A DNA stretch of 64,000 nt from Mytilisepta virgata (taxonomy: Eukaryota > Mollusca > Bivalvia > Mytilida > Mytilidae): positions 64,674,694-64,738,693 of the forward strand of contig CM051520.1 in assembly GCA_028015205.1 (NCBI GenBank). The letters run 5' to 3'. Every line of letters begins with the position of its first letter. The first letter of the stretch is position 1. Below are positions 9,130 to 20,890 of the stretch, in pieces. A program made the translations under genes and the position numbers. Below the pieces are notes generated by a model. It was not told where the DNA came from, did not search any database, and saw only the letters and a program-made list of their open reading frames with translations.

Positions 9130-12100
9130 ATGGAAGGTTTTAATATCAAACCCATACTCTATCTAATTTGTACGATGCGAATGGTGGTGTCAAATTTTCA
9201 AAGTGCTCACTTTCTCGTAGAAAAAGGTACAGAACTTTCAGTAAAATATGTATCTAGCAATGTTGTTAAAACCGCATCAAAGATTGAATGTGCACTTATA
9301 TGTGTGAGAAATGACCAATGTTGTGTTACCAGTTACAACTCTGTTCAGCTAGACTGTACATTAGACTATTCTGGATGTTGTCCCAGTTCTATTGATCATT
9401 CCCTTGACGGTGAAATAATGGTGCGGTATAAGACATACGGTACGTATATATTTAAAATTTTATTGAAGTACTGAAAGATTACTTAAAAAGAATATTCAGT
9501 GTACAGTATAGATCGTTGCCATAAATCATAACATTAACCTATAGAACATGTAAGTAAATGTCTTAAATGATTGCATGTATACATGACATAATTTGCTTGT
9601 AAGATTGTGACATATGCTCAGACTTATAACATGTCATAGTTAAAGATATTTTCGATTGAAACGAGACCCAGAATTAGCTTACAAAGATGTCGCTGTAGGT
9701 TCCTTTGAGCAAAAATTCTAGTTATATTTAAAATAATTCGGGAAAGATATTTATCAAATATTTTATATAATAATACTACGTGAAAACAAAAAGAAACTAG
9801 CCCAATCCTTTAATTTCACTTTTCGTTATATAGATGATGTGTTGTCGTTAAATAACGACAAATTCCAAGACTTTCTACATCTTATCTACCCCAGTGAGCT
9901 TGAAATTAAGGATACTACAGATACACCAAAGTCCGCTTCATATTTTGATTTGTTTCTTGAAATAGACTATGAGGGAGGTTTGAAGACAAAACTTTATGAC
10001 ATACGTGATGACTTCAACTTTCCTATTGTTAATTTTCCCTTCTTAAGTAGCAATATACCAGCATCGCCTGCATATGGCGTCTACGTTTCTCAGCTTATCC
10101 GATTTTCAAGGGCATGCGTGAGTTACCCTGACTTTCGACAAAGAGGATTACTGCTGTCACAAAAGCTTCTTAACCAGGGTTTTATCAGGGATAAGTTGAT
10201 GTCATCACTTAAGAAATTTTACGGTCGTCATCATGAATTGATTGACCATTACAGTGTTCCAATATCTAAGATGATGTTGGACCTGTTCCCACTGTCGTAA
10301 CCTTTCATGTGCCTCCTACGATTTGTGACTTCCACCGGATTGACTTTTTTGAACTTCACGACGGGTGCCGTATACGGAGCAGGAACTGCTTACCCTTCCG
10401 GAGCACCTGGGTTCACTCCTGGTTTTTATAGGAGTTCGTGTTGTTCATTGTTTTTAGTTTTCTGTGTTTATTTGTTGTGCTTGTGGTTGTTCGTTTGTCT
10501 TCCCGGGATTGTCTGTCCAATGGATTACGTTTTATTGATTGCTCCTTGGGTATATTTGTCCTTTTTATTGATAACAACAATTGCAGGTATCTTGATGATG
10601 TACTTACTGTTGATAACCCCGAATTTCTTAAATATCCAAAAGATTACAGGGTTATAGATTTCCCATGTTGCCTATTGCTTTTACAATGTTTTATAATAGA
10701 TATCAACATCTTTTATCTAAATACCCAGCTTCTAGAAAAGCACTAGTTTCTATTGTAATATCGTGAATAAATGCAAAAGTCTCGCTAGTAACCCACCGAA
10801 ACTTGGTAGTTACTTAAGATCTTTTCACAGCTAGGGCTACAAATATTAAATTATGTGCAATTCTGTAAAAAATTGCTCTGTCTCCCAATTACTCTATTTC
10901 ATATTGAACTCTATGACGAGATATCATTAAACACTTTGGTTTTTATAGTGTGTTTTATCCACCAGCTCTTTCAGGATAGACTAGAGGCTCAGAGGGCTGA
11001 GCCTGTATCGCTCACCTGGCAGACACAAGAATTGCCCATGGTCGCCATGTTTGTCACATGATCTGGAATAAATTAGAAAACTTGATAAAAAAAACCTCCC
11101 ACAGATGCTGTTTGTCAAGTATTGTTTCATATGGCCAGACGGTTTCAGAGAGGAGATTTCTTTATATCAGCCTATCAAGAATTGCCCATGGCAGCAATGC
11201 TTGTCGTCCTATCAGGATAAAAAAAAATCCTAAAAGACTTTCATAGATAGCTGAAAGTTTTGGTCAAGAATTTTTTTTTAAATCAACCAATTAGAATCAA
11301 GAATTGCCCATGGTGGCAATGTTTGTTGCTCGATCCTGACAAAATGAGGAAACTTTGTAAACAACCTCCCATATATGCTTCCTGTCAAGTTTAGTTCCAT
11401 TTGGCCAAACACTTTCAGATGAAAAGATTTTTTTACATTAGCCAATCAGAAACAAGAACTGCCAATGGCGGCCATATTTGTAGTCCGATTGGGACATTTT
11501 ATAAAGAACCTCCCATATATGATTCCTGTTAAGTTTTGTTCGATTTGGTCCAGCAGTTTCAGAGGAGAAGATTTTTGAAAACTCAGCCAATCAAAATCAA
11601 CAATTGCCCATTGCGGCCATATTTGTTGTCCGATCGGGACGAAATGAGCAAATTTTATTAAGGGCCTTACATAGATGCTTCCTGCCAAATTTAATTTGAA
11701 TTTGGCCCAGTGGTTTAAGAGGAGAAGGTTAAATTGTGAAACGTTAACGGACGACAGACGAGGGACGACAAGTGATGACAAAAGCTCACATGGCCTTTGG
11801 CCAGATGAGCTAATAAGAGGGAGATTTTCGGTACCAATAAAACCGTTTTAATCCAACCACTCTTCAGGGTCTCTACCACTATCGTGACACTGTTGTGTTA
11901 ATGTGTTTTTTTACACTTTTATGTTATTTTATGTCCGCAGTTCTGACATTTGGATTGCTTTCATCGATTGGTATGTCATTATTTATTCCATTATGGCGTC
12001 CTAGATTAAAAAAAATGTTTCCCTTTTCTCTTGTCAGACAAAAAATATAATAGATAAACATCAAATTAAATGACATTCGTTTTTATTTTTAATTTTGAAT

Positions 12101-15100
12101 TTAGAAGAAATACAATCCAACCCAAAAGACTGCCAGGAGATATTGAATAGATGTAACGCATGTGGGAGTGCTGTATATACGGTATTCCCAAGTAGATGGT
12201 GTGCTGTAAACGTCTTCTGTGAAATGAAGACTGCCGGTGGAGGCTGGACGGTAAGTTTACTTAAACACGACTTTTTTTATTGAACAGTACAAAATGAATG
12301 TAAAATAAGGATGATTTTAATGCTGTAATGCCTGTACCCAGTCTGTACCCAGTCACGACCATTACGTTCATTTCCACTTTTCATGTTTTGCATGTTATAT
12401 GTATACTACCCCTTTTTAGCTCACCTGGCTATGCCAGAGTGAGATTTTGCCATCACTTTTAGTCCGTCGTCCGTCCGTCCGTCCGTCGTAAACTTTTCAT
12501 TCAAATATCTTCTCCTCTGAAACAACTGGGTCGCTTGGTTTGAAACTTGATAGGAATGTCCTCTACAAACGATCCTCAATTTATTTTGATCTGACATAAA
12601 ACATGGCTGTCGTAGCTAAAAATAGAATATAGGGGTGCATGTGTTGTTTTTGGCTTATAACTTAAAAACCGTTACAAATATCAAAAATCTGAAATGGGTA
12701 AAATTGATCAGCATGACAAGATCTACCTAACCTGAAATTTTGAAGGAAATCCCATTTAGGAGTTATTGCCCTTTTTTCATCAAATTTTCAAAATTTAACA
12801 TTTTTCGTCATTTATCTCCAAAACTATTTGAGATAAAAGTGAAATGTAAATTTGAAAAATGTTTGCCATGTTGAGATCTATATACCCTGAAATTTTAAAG
12901 GAAAATTTAAAACCCATTTAGGAGTTATTGCCCTTTTTGTCAAATTTTCAAAATTTTAACATTTTTGCATTTATCTTTAAAACTGTTTCAGAAGTGAAAT
13001 GTAAATTGAAAAATGTTTGCCATGTTGAGATCTACCTACCCTGAAATTTAGAAATACTAAGGGTTCATTCCTTGTATTGCACATGGTAGATCTCCTTAGC
13101 TGAAATTTGGCTTCCTATTTCGGTATTTTTGGTTGAGTACTTCTTGTTTAATATAAGTTTGGTTTTTGGTCTTCCAAATGTTTCGATTTTAATGCTGCTG
13201 ATGAGAGGTAACTCCTTGAAATGCGTCGTATACAGCATAGTATAAATTTACTATATCTAATATTAGTATCTTTGGATTGTTATTTTAAAGGGAATCCCAA
13301 ATTCTATTTAGGAGTTATTGGTTTGTGTAATTTAAGATCGGGTTCTGTTACATTTATTTAAAGTTCACAGCCAGTCGACAGAGGAATAGAACATAAAAAG
13401 GATGTTTCAGTGTTTTAGTCTTTTTATATTATCCCCTGCTCTTTTTCTTAAGTACGTTTGGTTGTGTCTTAGTTATTTGAATAGTATCTGTCCCGTTTAA
13501 GCAGTATTTTACGGATTTAACTTATAGTATAAAAATGATATTGATTTAGCAGTACCTGATACATGTTTATGGTGATGTGTGCCCGGCAACCATGCCAACA
13601 CGAAATTATTTGATACAAGTTAAATATTTAGCCATGGATTTACTCGACAATTTATTCGTAGAAATCACAGACATTTTTTTTTCTCTAAGGTTATTCAACA
13701 GAGGTATGAAAATACAACAGACTTCTACAGGGGATGGGAATCATATAAAGCTGGCTTTGGAAATGTATCAAGAGAATACTGGATCGGTAAAATTTCATTT
13801 AATACATGAAATAAACCATTTTTGTTTGTTAGTACTCAAGTCCGAACCGTTTTAAGCTCAATTTCCTATTTACGAAGATTAAAACGAATGGAATGATTCA
13901 TAAGCAACTGTCAACACATGATTTGTTATCGTTACGTATAATGCCAATGTTAAAACTGATTAAGCATACCTAGCATTGAAAACATCAGGTATATGCATTG
14001 CATTGCATGGGTTATTTACAAATATATTTGAAATGTGGATGATCCAAATTTTAACTTTTGCTTCAAATCTAATTTATAAATTAATTTTGTCTTCAAAACA
14101 ATGAAATCATATTATTTGTACACAAAAATGTGAGCCCTAGGGCATACATTTAATCAAATATATATATATATTTAAGATATTTTTGTATAGTCAATCACAC
14201 ATACGACGATGACATTTAGGCATACATGTATGTCTGCCAATTTAGCAAATTTATTTAAATTCAGATTTTAAAACTCTTGCTTAAACATGGTCCTCGGGGC
14301 CGATGTCAAAGTCTTGGACTGATAACAGTGCTGATATGGAGAAACATTATTCAGTTAACTACTTTAACTAAGCTGGCCAATGGAGATAATTGTAATAATC
14401 TCCCTTTAGTCCTTAGGGATAAAATAAGCAATTTTATTGTCTTCCTTTGGAAATTTTGTTAAGGGAAACAACTAATTTCTGTCTGTAATTAAATAATCTT
14501 ATTGAGTCGTCGAAGAAACATAAACATTTTACAATTGTTCGAAAAGGTTATATTTGTACAGTCTGAAGATGGAATTTTGAATAAAAATGTATGCACTTGA
14601 AAATGTTTAAGAATTTGAAAAAATTGAATTGACTAACTCGGACCTATCCTAAAATTTGTAAAACCATTTTTTTTAAATATATTTAATGCACTCAGTGGTG
14701 TGTTACTTTATTAAATAAAATGTCACGAGTTATATCTCTTGAACATTGAAAATTCCATCAACGAAAAGTTTTTTCTATCTCTTGAAGACAAGATAGAATA
14801 AAATCATGTAAGTTCAATTGTTTTAGTTACGACTTAGCTAATTGCATCTGTTTGCCACGTGATTAGATATTTCACACTGATTAAGGTACTCAAATTTAAA
14901 AAAAATCCATTCCGTGGTTTATAGACTTTAATGTTTCTTATTGCAAAACCGTGATGGGTCTCATAGTAATCACATGATTAATTATCGATAAACTCTGAAA
15001 ATGTTATAAAATGCTATATGTACCTAACTTATTTATGCCATTTACGAAGTTCAATTTTATAAGTATAATACTTGTCAGAGGAATACATTTTAATACCGTT

Positions 15101-18100
15101 TAAACTCCATTACTCTGTTTGTGTTTATGTTATTATTTTCAGGTAATGAGATTTTGCATCTGATGACAACACAAAAGAACTATCAGTTGCGTATTGACCT
15201 TCAGAACTGGGATGGTATACACGTGTATGCCTGTTATGAGAACTTTCAAATCCTGAGTGAAACTGAAAAATACACACTATCTATCGGCACATATTCTGGT
15301 ACAGCAGGTAATACAAGTTTAGTAAAAAAGTTTACATCTGAGTGTTCCATAACACTGCTATTCATAATTTTTTATTGAGAATGAGTTTCAAATGAGGATG
15401 CTCATTCCTAAAGTGTGAGTGCATTGAACTAAAACCATACAAATTCCATTTACAATACATGAAAACTTGGGTAGCATACAAAAATCAATTAAATACATTT
15501 ATACAATATATTATTCAATTACAAGACCTTACGCTCATGTAGAACTGTTTATCAGCTAGGGCTTCTGGATTTTTATCTCGCATTACACTAAATAATTCTT
15601 AGTTTATAATTATTTTATTTGCTCAAATATAGCAAAAGGGATGGGACACAAGTTATGCCAACTTATATTGTCTTCTCCCGTATTACAATATAATTACAAG
15701 ACTAATTTGAGAGCATGCGAAATAACAATATCTTATAAAGAGAAGATAAACTATATATGATTAGGTAAACATAAAATACAAATTGGAGGTTTTTATAGAT
15801 GAAAATATAATATATATATGTGTATGTATATCATATAGGAAGATATTTGAAAAAAAGCTTGGTAAACACACAATTTGTGACGACAGAAAGGGCTATTTAG
15901 ATAACCAAAAATCGTTTGGAACCTTTTATAAATCTGAAGACTTCTCTAATGATAACAACGTTTTGTTCGTTTGTAAGATCAGTAGAACCTAAGGTCAAAA
16001 GGTCAGTGCTTACACTTATATGATTTGGTAACCATCTTAGATTGTTAAGCATCATATTGCATTCTGCTGTAGAATTAGAACATTCAAAGAAAAAATGATT
16101 GGTGGGTTCCATAGAGGCGCCAAACGAGCATGAAGGTTCTGGTATGATATTTACATCTCGAAAATCGATGTCGGATAACAAAACTTGCAGCGATTTCTAC
16201 CCCCCCCCCCCCCCCCCCCCCCCAAACTATTTGAATTAAGTTTTTTATCCTACATTGAACTTTTGATCTCGTCCTTTAGAAAATATAAGAAATTTTAGGT
16301 TACTCCAGGCCTTGTTTTTCCCATTTCTGCTTATAACTGTTTAATACCTTTCCGCGAAGTAACGTCCAACACCGCTACTACCAAAAACAGTTTGCTTTTT
16401 TAATAACGTCAAATCGTAGGCTTGATTGCGCAGTCATATACACAGGCATTCGACCGCTGGATCTACTTTTGTTTTCCTTTTCGGCATGATCAGAGATTAT
16501 TGGCTGTCCTAAGCCTTGACAAATGGTTTGTTAGTTTTATTTTATTTTGTGCTTCTGGGTAATGGGATTTATTCCATTTCTGGAGTAGGGGTTTACTTTC
16601 GGACATTTTTTATTTTCTGGTGAAATGTTTCTCGATTTCATAATACACTTTTGATCTACTACGACCTCTTTTGTACTTTTTTATAGTTCTATTTCCGGAT
16701 TTTATTCATTGCAATACAAGTATAGCCTTAAATTTCATACATGTATTTGTAAAAAGGTTCATTTTTATTCCAAATTTTTCAACACGATATATGGTGTATT
16801 GAAACAGTGGTACAGTTTCAAACATTTTTAAAGAGAAAGAAATAGCTGCAAAATGTCATTTCGCATGCCCAAGTTAAATTTTATTTGTGTGTTTATTATC
16901 ATAAGAGGTTTGTATGATAAGTGATTAATAAAAAATAAAAACAGACCAAAATATCGAAAACCCGATATTTTTTATACAAAATGTACACAAATGATTTAAA
17001 ATGTAGATCAAGCGAAAAGTATGAGGATACAAACAGGTTTGTATTAGAAATTAACGGGAGCCATTTTCCTTTACCCTTTTATGGCTCATTTTTACGGTAG
17101 TTGTTAGCGTACAATTAGTATTTCACTATAATTCCTAATGGCCAAGGCCGATTTTAAAGAATAAAAATTAATCATTAAACAATATTCCTTCTCATATTCC
17201 CATTTTGAAACAAATATGGTTTCAAATGATCACATTCGATCGTAACGCATAATAATTTAGCCAATTTTGCCAATGGCATAAGTCGGGGCATAGTCATATA
17301 GGTGATCAAGAGAAATTACACGGAACTTTTAAAAATTTTAGTGTTTTATTGTAATTATCACTTCTGATATTTCACTATTGACAATACAGAAAATCAAGTG
17401 CAAACACAAGCTTTTTGTGATGATGGCCCGATTCTATATCATTTTCTTATATTGAAACCACAAACAAAACAATCCTGATACAATAATTGTACAGTGCTTT
17501 TTAACTAGTATTTAATTATCCGGAAGTTTCATGCTTTAGGGGCGTTGCAGTTTTAAAAGTATGACACCGCCGACGACGACCCATGACGAAAGTCACATTT
17601 TAAGTATTCGTCATACTTCCACAAAGAACCTAGTAGATAAAAACCAGTTTAAGGCATACATTATTTGTCACACAGACACAAATTTATATATTTATATAAC
17701 AATTTTTGTTTCGCTTATCCGCGTCTCGAGTTCACATCGTTGTAACACTGTGGTATCTATTCGCCTCGAACTATTTCCAGAGCCCTAGATCATATCAGCT
17801 TTATAGAAATATAGTTTCATTGATCTATATGAATCCTGGAGTGAACATGTGTATATGCATGCGATTAATACATTCTATTAGATAGCAATGCTTTATTGTC
17901 ATACAGTTACAGTCAAATACAGTATTACACTAATCTTCTATACGTTAAATTAATTGAAGTCATTTTTGAGTTTCAGGCGACTCATTAAGTTATCACAACT
18001 TGCACAAATTTTCAACTTTTGATAAGGACCACAGCTGTGGCTGCGTACATGCATGTCTAGGTGGATGGTGGTATGTTTGTTGCTACAGATCCAATTTAAA

Positions 18101-18209
18101 TGGTGTGTACGATATTGGATATACCGGTGAAATAAACGCTATGGCTTGGCAACAGTTTGAAGGTTATAAATACTCCATGAAGAGATCGACAATGATGATT
18201 CGATCTTAG
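9130..18209 (+). CDS. PAN/apple-FReD secreted lectin-like protein, gene 1 (5 exons)
   Basis: Coding exons: 9130-9439, 12105-12250, 13690-13786, 15143-15307, 17977-18209. All junctions are GT-AG, phases join without a break, and the product is 316 aa. Exon 1 encodes a hydrophobic signal peptide (about residues 1-21) and a cysteine-rich PAN/apple-like module (IECALICVRNDQCC, then a Cys run SGCCPSS). Exons 2-5 encode a complete fibrinogen-related domain from about residue 110: PKDCQEIL, VFCEMKTAGGGWT, RYENTTDFYRGWESYKAGFG, REYWIGNEILHLMT, YSGTAGDSLSYHN, FSTFDKDH, GGWWYVCCYRSNLNG, and C-terminal MKRSTMMIRS. FReD proteins of this kind (ficolin, tachylectin and molluscan FREP-like) bind acetylated or sugar ligands; a role in recognition outside the cell is inferred. 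Oddities: the Ca-binding loop after DKD is three residues shorter than in ficolins, and extra cysteines lie at about 260, 266 and 274. No AATAAA was found near the stop. Introns carry transposon debris. It is a tandem paralogue of the gene at 27585-38449. Confidence 0.88.
9779..10660 (+). mobile_element. Retroelement RT fragment plus 3' tail (gene 1, intron 1)
   Basis: The open stretch 9779-10300 starts at KKKLAQSFNFTFRYIDDVLS, which contains the YIDD catalytic box. It continues with DFNFPIVNFPFLSSNIPASP, AYGVYVSQLIRFSRACVS and SLKKFYGRHHELIDHYSV, ending at a stop at 10298-10300. The non-coding tail has GGAGCACCTGGGTTCACTCC and GGTTTTTATAGGAGTTCGTG, a dispersed sequence I associate with mussels. 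It is 5' truncated and non-autonomous. The RT type is unusual; a Penelope-like assignment is plausible but not certain. An inverted relative lies at 21760-22560. Confidence 0.75.
10981..11815 (+). repeat. GCTCACCTG-family dispersed repeat, copy R1 (gene 1, intron 1)
   Basis: It begins with CTAGAGGCTCAGAGGG and a stem-loop GGCTCAG-AGGG-CTGAGCC (10986-11003), followed by TGTATCGCTCACCTGGC. It ends with a stem-loop at 11783-11811 bounded by AGCTCA and TGAGCT (loop region GGCC-TTT-GGCC). The interior has five diverged units with the core AATTGCCCATGG..GCCATGTTTGT at about 11029, 11181, 11302, 11456 and 11601. It is non-coding, and an AGCTCATC-type end follows an ACGACAGACGAGGGACGAC tract. Confidence 0.8.
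12418..13080 (-). repeat. GCTCACCTG-family repeat, copy R2 (gene 1, intron 2)
   Basis: Reverse orientation relative to R1. It starts with the hairpin at 12418-12443 (stem CTCACCTGGC-TAT-GCCAGAGTGAG), then a CGTCCGTCCGTCC tract. The interior contains repeated TTTAGGAGTTATTGCCCTTT words (about 12753 and 12919; two near-copies of a unit of about 150 bases). The distal GAGGCTC hairpin end is missing or unrecognisable. Confidence 0.7.
13081..13689. other. Intron 2 remainder of FReD gene 1
   Basis: No gene seen. It ends in a polypyrimidine tract with TTCTCTAAG, the acceptor of exon 3. Confidence 0.5.
13787..15142. other. Intron 3 of FReD gene 1
   Basis: AT-rich intron (GTAAAA donor, TATTTTCAG acceptor). 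Nothing recognisable inside apart from low-complexity TATATATA at about 14160. Confidence 0.6.
15897..16181 (-). pseudogene. LINE ORF2 C-terminal fragment (gene 1, intron 4)
   Basis: The minus-strand frame contains PSCSFGASMEPTNHFFFEC, matching the Cys-Cys-His-Cys knuckle (C..G...E...HFFFEC) found near the C terminus of many invertebrate LINE ORF2 proteins, followed by the usual LNNLRWLPN-type text. The RT domain is absent. A dead 3' fragment. Confidence 0.6.
16165..16285. repeat. Dispersed repeat with a ~24-base C tract, copy 1
   Basis: The words CGGATAACAAAACTT-CAGCGATTT, a long C tract, AAACTA-TTGAATTAAG, and TTATCCTACATTGAACTTTTG are all shared with 63445-63575. Here the C tract is pure; in the other copy it is interrupted by T and A. 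It overlaps the edge of the minus-strand LINE fragment, so it is probably part of that LINE family. Confidence 0.75.
16286..17976. other. Intron 4 remainder of FReD gene 1
   Basis: No gene seen. It contains dispersed-repeat words (about 16300-16600, 17540-17760) without a recognisable class. It ends with the acceptor TTGAGTTTCAG. Confidence 0.4.
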
Positions 18210-19394
18210 CTAACTTACAGCACCCGGGACAGGACCCATAACATAGAGTTTAACCAAATACGTTATTTGCTGGTAAAACCGAATGCAATTAATAGCTGTA
18301 ATTGGTATACTCAATGATGAAGAGATAAGACATCATTTTACATTTTTATTGTTCATGCATTATCATATTCTCTAAAATTGGTACATAGAATACTATTATT
18401 TCCATTGAGCTGATACATATGCTCAGTTTATAGAATTTAGCATTTATTGTGAAATTGATACTTTAAATTAACAGTCAGTGCCAAACTTTGTTAAAAGTTT
18501 TAAGTGACTGTCCTCATAAATTCATAAATAGCTCTTTCCTTAGATGTTCTCTTTTCTTTCCTGTTTTTTTTTTTGGGGGGGGACGAGGGGAAAGGAAGGG
18601 TGGCTATTGAATCTGCTCTTTAATGTTTCGGTTTTCGACATTTTGGCCTTGGGCACAACTGATGAGTCGTTCATTATTATCATTTGTGGCGATGTGTGCA
18701 AGTCCTCTGCATCAAAATGGGTAATTAGGATACATTGTATTACGCAATCAGTATCGGCAAACAAATTCAAAGACAATACGAAAGTTAACAAAGACCATTC
18801 AAATTCTTATACACTGTCAGCTAGTAAAAACAGTAACAAAGAGAACAAAATATAACGACAAACCCAAAAGAATGAAAAGATGCTAAGCAAACCAAAGAAA
18901 GTCATGACAAGACAGCATAATAAAGGAGTAAAAGCACTTTTAAAACAATTTATGAACTCCCACTGAAAAAATACTGGCAACAAATGCAATTGGCATGATT
19001 ACCATTTCTTATTCAGTTCACGTCGCCTATCACATTACAAAATGGGCTAAATCCAGCGACTGAGATATTGCGATTAGGTAAACTAAAGATACTTGGTCTA
19101 ATTTTAAGCTACGAAATCCATCGTTTGTGTTTACATGTTTCCGATTGTCAGAAAACGTCCCTTTATTTGTACATGTTGGTGTTGCTTACATATTCTGAAT
19201 GCTAAACTTTGAAATGGAATTATTGGCCCGAAATTGTTAATTTTAAGGAAATTTTGCAGTTTTAGATTATTATCTTGAATATTATTATAGATAAAGACAA
19301 ATTGTAAACAGCAAAAATGTTCAACAAAGTAAGATCTACAAATAAGTCAACATGACCAAAATCATTGATTGACCCCTTATAGGAGTTTTTGCCC
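18210..19394. other. Intergenic after FReD gene 1
   Basis: Likely holds the 3' UTR of gene 1, but no canonical AATAAA is visible close to the stop. A T/G tract lies at about 18567-18590. The overlapping short frames on both strands around 18540-18990 show no domain. Confidence 0.4.
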
Positions 19395-20646
19395 TTTAAG
19401 ACGGCATCCAGCGTAAACTTTCCTTTAAAGATCTTTTCCTCTCAAACCACTGGGCCAATTAAGACCAAACTTTGTTGGAATGGTCCTTAGGTGGCCCCCT
19501 TCCAAAATTATGTCTGGCATCCCCGACTTCCAACTGACATGGCTGCTGTTACTAAAAATAGAAAAAAGGGGGTAAATTTCTTCATATATGAAACTACAAG
19601 GCCAGTTGGAACCAAAGTTGGCAGTAATGGTTCTTATTAGATTTTCTTTCAGAAATATGTTCAATGACTCGTACTGTTAACAAAGATGGCCGCCATAGCC
19701 GAACTTAGTTTAACATAGGGCCCTATGGGAAAATTCATTGAAAAAACTTCTTGTCTTTAACCACTTGACCATACGGAACCACACTTGGCAGCAATTGTCT
19801 TTAGATGGTCCTCTTACAGAGGTGTTTCCAATGACCTGGACTGTCAACCAAGATGGCCGCCACAATTGAACTTAGTTTAACATAGGGCCCTATTGGAAAA
19901 TTCATTGAAAAATCTTCTTGTCTGAAACCAGTTGACATATTGGAGCAGGACTTGGCAGCATGGGTCCTTAGGAGGTCCTTTTTCAGAAATGTTTCTGATT
20001 TCGTGGACTGTGAACAAAGATGGCCGCCACAGCAGAACTTAGTTTAACATAGGACCCTATGGGAAATTCACTCAAAAATCTTCTCGTCTGAAAAAACTAA
20101 GCCTATTAGACTTGGTAGCAATGGTCCTTAGATGGTCCTCTTTCAGAACGTTGTGCGATGACCCAGACTGTCAACCAAGATGGTCGCCACACCCGAATTT
20201 AGTTTAACATGGGGCCCTATGGAAAAATTCATTGAAAAATCTTCTTGTCTGAAACCACATTACATATTGGAGCCAGACTTGGTAGCAGTGGTCCTTAGGA
20301 GGTCCTCTTTCAGAAATGTGTCCAACCACCAGGATTGTCAACCAAGATGGCTGCCACACCGACCTTTGTTAAATATTGGACCCTATAGGAAAATTCATTT
20401 AAAAATCTTGTGTGAAACCGCTTAGCCATAGGAACAAGACTTAGCAGAAATGGTCCTTAGATGGTTCTCTTTTAGAAATTTATCTGTCGACCTGGACTGT
20501 CAACCAAGATGACTGCCACAGCTGAAATTAGTTAAACATAGAATCCTATAGAAAAACCAGCCAAATTGACTGCAACACTTAACTTTTTAGGTCCGCTCAA
20601 GGTGAAAAGTTAAATCCAGGTGAGCGATACAGGCTCTTGAGAGCCT
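19395..20646 (-). repeat. GCTCACCTG-family repeat, copy R3
   Basis: Reverse orientation. The outer end at 20615-20646 reads CAGGTGAGCGATACAGG then the hairpin AGGCTCT-TG-AGAGCCT. The interior has six tandem units marked by AAGATGGCCGCCAC-like cores at about 19683, 19850, 20017, 20177, 20344 and 20506 (spacing 160-167), each with TAGTTTAACATAGGGCCCTA and GGTCCTTAG..GGTCCTC words. The opposite hairpin end is lost. Short frames inside are not genes. Confidence 0.8.
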
Positions 20647-20890
20647 ATAGTTTTTGTCAATACGGAAGTATAAACGATTGTCAACTAAGTGGGAGGTTTG
20701 GCTAGCCGTAAAAGCTGGTTTAACCCGCATTTTCTTTGGAAAATGCATGTACCAAGTCAGAAATATGAGAGTTGTTCCGCTGATTGATATGGTTGAGCTT
20801 CATTTCGATTTTGTCATTATTTGTAGACTTTCCCCTATTTAATACACCTTGGATTAAGGTACCTGTTCTGATTTTTACTTACTGTCAATT
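20647..20890 (+). repeat. Dispersed mussel-type repeat fragment
   Basis: Contains GTGGGAGGTTTGGCTAGC, AAAATGCATGTACCAAGTCA and a TTGAGCTTCATTTCGATTTT run. I recall this kind of text as highly repeated in mussel genomic DNA; no search was run. Related pieces occur at 10940-10980, 39970-40140 and 53600-53760. Confidence 0.5.

Noticed and set aside
10307..10746. Two overlapping hydrophobic frames after the RT fragment
   Set aside because: They fall in the T/G-rich non-coding tail of the RT element, which recurs elsewhere without these frames.
11446..11781. 111-codon minus-strand frame
   Set aside because: Produced by the tandem units of repeat R1; no domain, and the same kind of frames appear in other repeat copies.
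18544..18855. 103-codon frame with an opposing 83-codon frame
   Set aside because: Low-complexity start in a T/G tract, both strands open, no domain, no splice or start support.
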